In this document: positions 60,017 through 64,000 of the stretch, in pieces
Layout of the letters: each line of letters starts with the position of its first letter
Numbering within the stretch: position 1 is the stretch's first letter
NCBI GenBank assembly: GCA_902623005.1
Contig: CACNSC010000004.1
Span: forward strand, 58,439-122,438
Direction of reading: 5' to 3'
Origin: an uncultured Coxiella sp.
Lineage (GTDB): Bacteria; Pseudomonadota; Gammaproteobacteria; Coxiellales; Coxiellaceae
DNA: 64,000 nucleotides
Notes under the pieces: generated by a model
Databases searched by the model: none
What the model saw: only the letters and a program-made list of their open reading frames with translations
What the model was told of the DNA's origin: nothing
Translations under genes and position numbers: made by a program

Positions 60017-61642
60017 ATGGAAAAATTATCAGTATTTAAAACTTCGACCCCTTATCAATCTGTGCTGTTTTCAGGCTTTGCGTTTTACTTTATGCATATC
60101 TTGCAGCAATGCCAGGCAAGGGATTTGAATCTACCCGTAACGATAGTTGAGGATAAAAACCTTTCCAGTGATTTTCTTCAAAAGATGGAGTTTTCTAACT
60201 TAAAACAGACGTTGGATCACGAGGTTCTTATCATTAATGAGTTAACCGATTTAAAATCAGCCACTTTGCAGAATGTCGCAGATATATCATCGAATTCGTC
60301 ATTGTCGGCGGCATTAATAGATGACTATTCCAGTAGTGAAAAAAAACAAAACACTAACGATACTAGTAGCTATGATTATTTTGATGAGAACAATAATTCT
60401 TGGTTAGTAGTTACTGGTGCTGGATTATCCGGTGCTGCCTTGTTAACACTCAATTCAGGAGATGATTCAGATTCAAGTGTTCCAGTATCGGCTTCGCTAT
60501 CACCAACAACGGTGACAACGACCACGGCTTCAGTGAATCAAATTAAAATGATAGGTCGTAGTGACGGGGCTCCAAATCTTATGGTGAGTACCGACCAAGG
60601 TCTTAGTTATATTAAATCCAGTAGTGGTTTTTCTGGCTTCAATAAGAATACTGTGTTGTCAGCAAATAATGTTCAGTCTTTAAGTGCGGGGAATGATTTG
60701 TTTGTTACCGCATCTGTAGGTGATGACGTCGATCTCAAACAATACAGTATAACTCAAGATGGGCTTCAGTCTTCAGGGTCATTGACCTTATCAGGAATAT
60801 CGTCATTAGCAGAAATAGAAGCAATCAATCTGTTTGCTCTGTCTGATAAGTTCACAGCTGGCCTAACTTCGGATACTATGCATTTCATACTCACTATTAA
60901 CCCCAGTGGTTCAGATGGTTCTCAAAGATATAAACTTGAGAGTGGTACTGACGGACTGGTATCGGCGCAGCAACTTCCGAGTTTAAATAACTTATCGGAT
61001 GAATATTCAGGTATACTTGGAACGTTTCATGAGTCCAATGCTTTGATGAGTGAAAAAGCGGTAACCTACACAAATTCTAATGGTCAAATGTGGTTGATGA
61101 GTGGTTCAGAGAACTCATATGCATCGTTATTACTTGATAGCATCTTCCCAGCAAGTTGGCTAAGCCAACCAGGGATTAATTACATTGAATTACCAAGCGC
61201 GATGGGTTCAGACTTATCCAGTGCAGTCGAACTGGGCGATAATTTATTGGTCACAATGCAAAATGATAGCAGCACCAGTAAAAATTTAATTTCTGTAAAT
61301 TTTAACAAAATGACGACTGAGCAAGTATTAACTTCGTCATTGTTGTCGGATCTTTTTCCATTGGATGTCAACAATGATGGAAATACTGATGCAGCCATGG
61401 TTTATGATCCAAACAAGAGTCAATTGCATCTTTTTACCACTCAGGGTAATGATCTTAACCATGGGTTCACCAACGTTAAAAATTTAATTAGCATGCCATT
61501 TGATCAGCTTACAGGATTGGATGCATTGACTGTTGGTGATGATCTCTACTTTGCGGCGGCATTGCAGACAGGATCACAAACAACGATTGTCGCCGATCAG
61601 TTGTCTGAAGCAGAGCTTACTGCAATAGAGATGATTCTTTAG
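60017..61642 (+). CDS. Surface protein: leader, Gly-rich membrane segment, propeller-like repeats
   Basis: 541 residues from ATG 60017, chosen for its GGAGAGGA ribosome site. Leader VLFSGFAFYFMHILQQCQARD (about 16-36), with a CQA-type signal peptidase cut after residue 34. A serine- and acid-rich region follows to about 127, then a glycine-rich hydrophobic segment (129-147) and an acidic patch GDDSDSS. The rest is a beta-rich repeat region that looks like FG-GAP/VCBS blades and has a clear calcium loop, DVNNDGNTD (450-458). Leader and membrane/acid junction are shared with the gene at 63601. No export gene adjoins. Confidence 0.65.
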   Translation: MEKLSVFKTSTPYQSVLFSGFAFYFMHILQQCQARDLNLPVTIVEDKNLSSDFLQKMEFSNLKQTLDHEVLIINELTDLKSATLQNVADISSNSSLSAALIDDYSSSEKKQNTNDTSSYDYFDENNNSWLVVTGAGLSGAALLTLNSGDDSDSSVPVSASLSPTTVTTTTASVNQIKMIGRSDGAPNLMVSTDQGLSYIKSSSGFSGFNKNTVLSANNVQSLSAGNDLFVTASVGDDVDLKQYSITQDGLQSSGSLTLSGISSLAEIEAINLFALSDKFTAGLTSDTMHFILTINPSGSDGSQRYKLESGTDGLVSAQQLPSLNNLSDEYSGILGTFHESNALMSEKAVTYTNSNGQMWLMSGSENSYASLLLDSIFPASWLSQPGINYIELPSAMGSDLSSAVELGDNLLVTMQNDSSTSKNLISVNFNKMTTEQVLTSSLLSDLFPLDVNNDGNTDAAMVYDPNKSQLHLFTTQGNDLNHGFTNVKNLISMPFDQLTGLDALTVGDDLYFAAALQTGSQTTIVADQLSEAELTAIEMIL

Positions 61643-61839
61643 TGTGCGGATAACGTTCATTTGATGTGTTAATTTTTGTGCATTTTTTATGGTATTTATT
61701 CAGATTTGTATTAATTTTAATCATATCAGTAAATGGTTTTACCTTAGCCTTTACATCATATTAAAAAATTACTAAAGTGATTTTGCATTTTATTTCATGC
61801 TGTCTACAGGAAGTTAAATTAACAAATAGGGAAGTGTTT

Positions 61840-62667
61840 ATGTTTAAAAAATCGTTTATTCTTGCATCAACTGGTGTCTGCTTATCAGCACTGTCTGCTT
61901 TAACGACTGCTTACGCGGGTGGTCCTGACATGATGGCAGCGCCAACTGATCAGGTTGCTGCTAAAAAATGGCAGCTTGGTCTAAGCGTTGGTGGTGGTCC
62001 TTCTCTTCTGACTGGTAATGGTTCAGAGACTGTAACAGCCTCGTCAACTGGTAACCCAGGGACATCGACATCTTACTCGCGTGACGTGGATGTCAATAGA
62101 ACGCAGATCGATGGTGTCGCTGAACTGTATGCTGGCTATCAGTTGAGCAGTAGCTCTAGTGTTGGTTTGGCTGCCGACTATTTTTTTACCGATCTTAACC
62201 AAACTTCAGCGTATTCTCTTGGGCAAGAGACAACTGATTACGATGCACCTATTTTTTCTCATGACTACGAGCTCAAGTTAACAGATAGAATGGCTTATTT
62301 ACTCCGTTACACTTATACCTTACCTGGGCAGCCCAGGCTATCGATTGGTGTTGAGGGTGGTATTTCTAGCCAGAAAGTTAAAGTTACTCAATCGTTAACA
62401 ACTTATGATGATGACACTAATCAAGCTGATAGTTTCGCTTCACACTCAGATGACAAAAATCAAATAGGCGCGGCCGTTGGTACCTTCTCGAAGTTTGCGG
62501 TCACCGATCGTTTGTTCCTATCAGGCAGGTATTTGTTTAATTACGTCGGCAAAGTTGATTTTAACAATACTGTGAAACTTGATAAAGAGCCTGTTACGGT
62601 TTCCTTCGATTCCTCGCAAAAAATTTATGTAAACAGCCTACTGTTCCAAATAGGCTACATGATCTAA
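61840..62667 (+). CDS. Outer-membrane beta-barrel protein
   Basis: 275 residues from ATG 61840 (AGGGAAG upstream). Signal peptide MFKKSFILASTGVCLSALSA ending TAYA, then a mature N-terminus GGPDMMAAP. The remainder alternates hydrophobic and polar residues in strands of the opacity/OmpA-like barrel type (WQLGLSVGGGPSLLTGNG; SVGLAADYFFTDLNQ; MAYLLRYTYTLPGQPRLSIG) and ends VNSLLFQIGYMI. Expected to be an 8-stranded barrel inserted by BamA. Role not readable. Confidence 0.75.
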   Translation: MFKKSFILASTGVCLSALSALTTAYAGGPDMMAAPTDQVAAKKWQLGLSVGGGPSLLTGNGSETVTASSTGNPGTSTSYSRDVDVNRTQIDGVAELYAGYQLSSSSSVGLAADYFFTDLNQTSAYSLGQETTDYDAPIFSHDYELKLTDRMAYLLRYTYTLPGQPRLSIGVEGGISSQKVKVTQSLTTYDDDTNQADSFASHSDDKNQIGAAVGTFSKFAVTDRLFLSGRYLFNYVGKVDFNNTVKLDKEPVTVSFDSSQKIYVNSLLFQIGYMI

Positions 62668-62774
62668 TGTTTATATTTAATATTAAGCAATAGTTCGTGA
62701 AAATTGGCAAACGTTGCGCGATGTAACGTTTGCTTTTTTTTGGGACATCTTGATTCAATAAAAGGAGAAATAAA

Positions 62775-63281
62775 TTGTTTAATCGTGTATGTAAAGCTGT
62801 TGTTTTGTCATCACTAGTATTGTCTTCAAGTGCCTGGGCATATTGTGACATCGATGAGAGCGTAAGTCCTGCAACATTATCTGGTCAATGTGAAAGCTTT
62901 GAGATGAGTTACCACAACGGCATCTATTCGGGCGCTGAAAAAGTAAATCTGAAACTTCCTGCTAAAGGTAGTGCGCTTAGTATTCAGCCCATCGTTTGTA
63001 CCTTCACTGAAAACACAGGCAACCAAACAGATGCTATTGATGGGTACACCTACTTCCCAAGCTCAACGGCTATGACGTTTGTTTCTAACGGTACCACCTA
63101 CCGCGTTGGTTCAATTCCAACGGTCTCAACGTTATTTCCTATCACTCCCGGAACAGAAGTGACGATCACTCCATCCACACTTAATCAAGAAGACGTGGCT
63201 GTTTTTCACCACATCGAGTTTGATAATCCTAAATGCGCTTCTGGTACGTGTAAATGGGACATGAGTTGTCACCTGCAATAA
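62775..63281 (+). CDS. Small exported disulfide-rich protein
   Basis: 168 residues from TTG 62775, nine bases after AAAGGAG. Signal peptide MFNRVCKAVVLSSLVLSSSA, with cleavage after AWA. The mature part has six cysteines (YCD, QCE, VCT, KCASGTC, SCH), enough for three disulfides, in a beta-rich domain. It follows the barrel gene by 107 bases and is followed by a strong terminator. I do not recognise a family. Confidence 0.65.
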   Translation: MFNRVCKAVVLSSLVLSSSAWAYCDIDESVSPATLSGQCESFEMSYHNGIYSGAEKVNLKLPAKGSALSIQPIVCTFTENTGNQTDAIDGYTYFPSSTAMTFVSNGTTYRVGSIPTVSTLFPITPGTEVTITPSTLNQEDVAVFHHIEFDNPKCASGTCKWDMSCHLQ

Positions 63282-63600
63282 TAGATTTGACAACTGAGTA
63301 GTTGATTCTATTTTTTATTTAAAAACCCACCTTATGGTGGGTTTTTTTATGGGTGTTGATGCTTGATGTTGAAGCGGGTGATTGATGCAGATTTAGGCGA
63401 TCCTTGCCATCAATACATTTATCGACCCATTTTTTTAAAAAAACTTTATATATAAATAATTGATAATATTGTTTTTTTTAAAAAATTTTCTAGTTTATTT
63501 GCAAATCTCCTGAAATGTTTAAATTTTGGTCTATATTTAATTTAAGGCTTGGTGATATTCATCGGCTAATTACAAAAACTAAATAGATAAGGGGAATACA
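63282..63600. other. Intergenic region with terminator and AT-rich upstream
   Basis: 319 bases, extremely AT-rich past 63420. The terminator at 63321-63348 is the only clear element. The region should drive the next gene, but no convincing -35/-10 pair was found. Confidence 0.4.
63321..63348 (+). terminator. Rho-independent terminator
   Basis: Five As, CCCACC (63326-63331), 4-base loop, GGTGGG (63336-63341) and seven Ts. Ends the small cysteine-protein transcript. Confidence 0.85.
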
Positions 63601-64000
63601 ATGACTACTTCATCAAACTCAGCATCAAACACACGTAAAGCAGGTTTATTAAGTTTTGCTGGTATCGTTTTTTATTGCGCGCACATTTTACAACAAGCGC
63701 AGGCGCGCGACGAAGCTGTTATGCAAGACAATATTGATCTTTCTAACGATGTCAATGACAACCTATCACCCGAACCATTGACGTCTGCATCAGTGGACCA
63801 GTTAGAGGCACATCCAATTAGCGAGGCTTCTATTGCAAGTGCTGATTTATCAACGGTCAATGTAAATCAAGAAGCTATGGATATGGGTAAGGATTCTGTT
63901 CCTGTCGAAGAAGAAGATGATGACGGTGGTGCTGGTATTTGGTTGTTGCTTGGTGGTGCTGCAGTTGTAGCTGGTGCCATTGTTGCTGCTGATGACGATG
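63601..64000 (+). CDS. Surface protein paralogue, cut by window end
   Basis: 133 residues visible, ATG 63601 after AAGGGGAA. Leader FYCAHILQQAQARD (24-37) is nearly the same as in the protein at 60017 (11 of 14 residues identical), with a signal peptidase cut suggested after AQA. Then a Ser/Glu/Asp-rich stretch with EEEDDD, a glycine-rich hydrophobic segment (AGIWLLLGGAAVVAGAIVAA, 111-130) and an acidic end DDD. It continues to the right beyond the window. Confidence 0.8.
   Translation, partial: MTTSSNSASNTRKAGLLSFAGIVFYCAHILQQAQARDEAVMQDNIDLSNDVNDNLSPEPLTSASVDQLEAHPISEASIASADLSTVNVNQEAMDMGKDSVPVEEEDDDGGAGIWLLLGGAAVVAGAIVAADDD

Overview
The window is a 64 kb piece of a gammaproteobacterial chromosome. 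Several classic gammaproteobacterial gene orders are intact: rplU-rpmA-obgE, ffh-rpsP-rimM-trmD-rplS, eno-ftsB-ispD-ispF and rpsB-tsf-pyrH-frr-uppS-cdsA-dxr-bamA-skp-lpxD-fabZ-lpxA. Base composition is moderate in the housekeeping blocks and clearly AT-richer in the accessory blocks. Host-association features (a protein ending in a eukaryotic CaaX box, an SLC34-like phosphate transporter, several large orphan proteins, a decayed membrane gene) point to an intracellular or amoeba-associated lineage such as the Legionellales. That placement is an inference; no rRNA or marker search could be run. I see no tRNA or rRNA gene, no CRISPR array, no transposase and no complete mobile element.

Layout. 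1-3.6 kb (minus): sohB (cut by the window edge), an FMN/GltB-like oxidoreductase and ispB. 3.7-8.5 kb: rplU, rpmA, obgE, then rpsT on the minus strand, murJ and ribF. 8.6-17.3 kb: pyrG and kdsA, which are neighbours in many relatives, are separated here by an AT-rich insert with a MOP-type flippase, a small CaaX-ending protein, an SLC34-like Na/phosphate symporter and the ABC-F protein Uup. 17.4-22.4 kb: eno, then a tightly packed ftsB-ispD-ispF-dus-prfB unit; prfB carries the classical programmed +1 frameshift. 22.5-24.7 kb (minus): a cupredoxin, Cfa and an HPP-family membrane protein. 24.9-30.7 kb: lysS, a TPR-secretin lipoprotein, ygfZ and an MFS transporter. 30.8-34.3 kb (minus): the ffh-to-rplS ribosomal and signal-recognition block. 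34.4-36.9 kb: a CNNM/CorC-type protein, an orphan pseudopilin and adk. 37.2-42.1 kb: a 662-residue orphan protein, a degenerate membrane gene, an aldo/keto reductase and map. 42.3-53.8 kb: the rpsB-to-lpxA block, in which rseP is missing between dxr and bamA and lpxB does not follow lpxA. 53.9-64 kb: an orphan acidic-tailed protein, malic enzyme, a two-gene membrane module (pentapeptide-like protein plus four-helix-bundle sensor-like protein), and a run of exported proteins: a C1q/TNF-like protein, two related surface proteins, a beta-barrel and a disulfide-rich small protein.

How the genes work together. The core blocks supply translation (L21, L27, S20, S16, L19, S2, EF-Ts, RRF, RF2, LysRS), envelope precursors (IspB, UppS, IspD/IspF/Dxr, KdsA, LpxA/LpxD, FabZ, CdsA, MurJ) and outer-membrane assembly (BamA, Skp). 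The most interesting material lies in the accessory islands: the CaaX-ending protein at 11793-12314, the S2 ribosomal protein with a histone-H1-like tail and the strong hairpin after it, and the surface-protein cluster at the right end, where two proteins share a nearly identical leader ending in HILQQxQARD followed by a glycine-rich membrane segment and an acidic patch.
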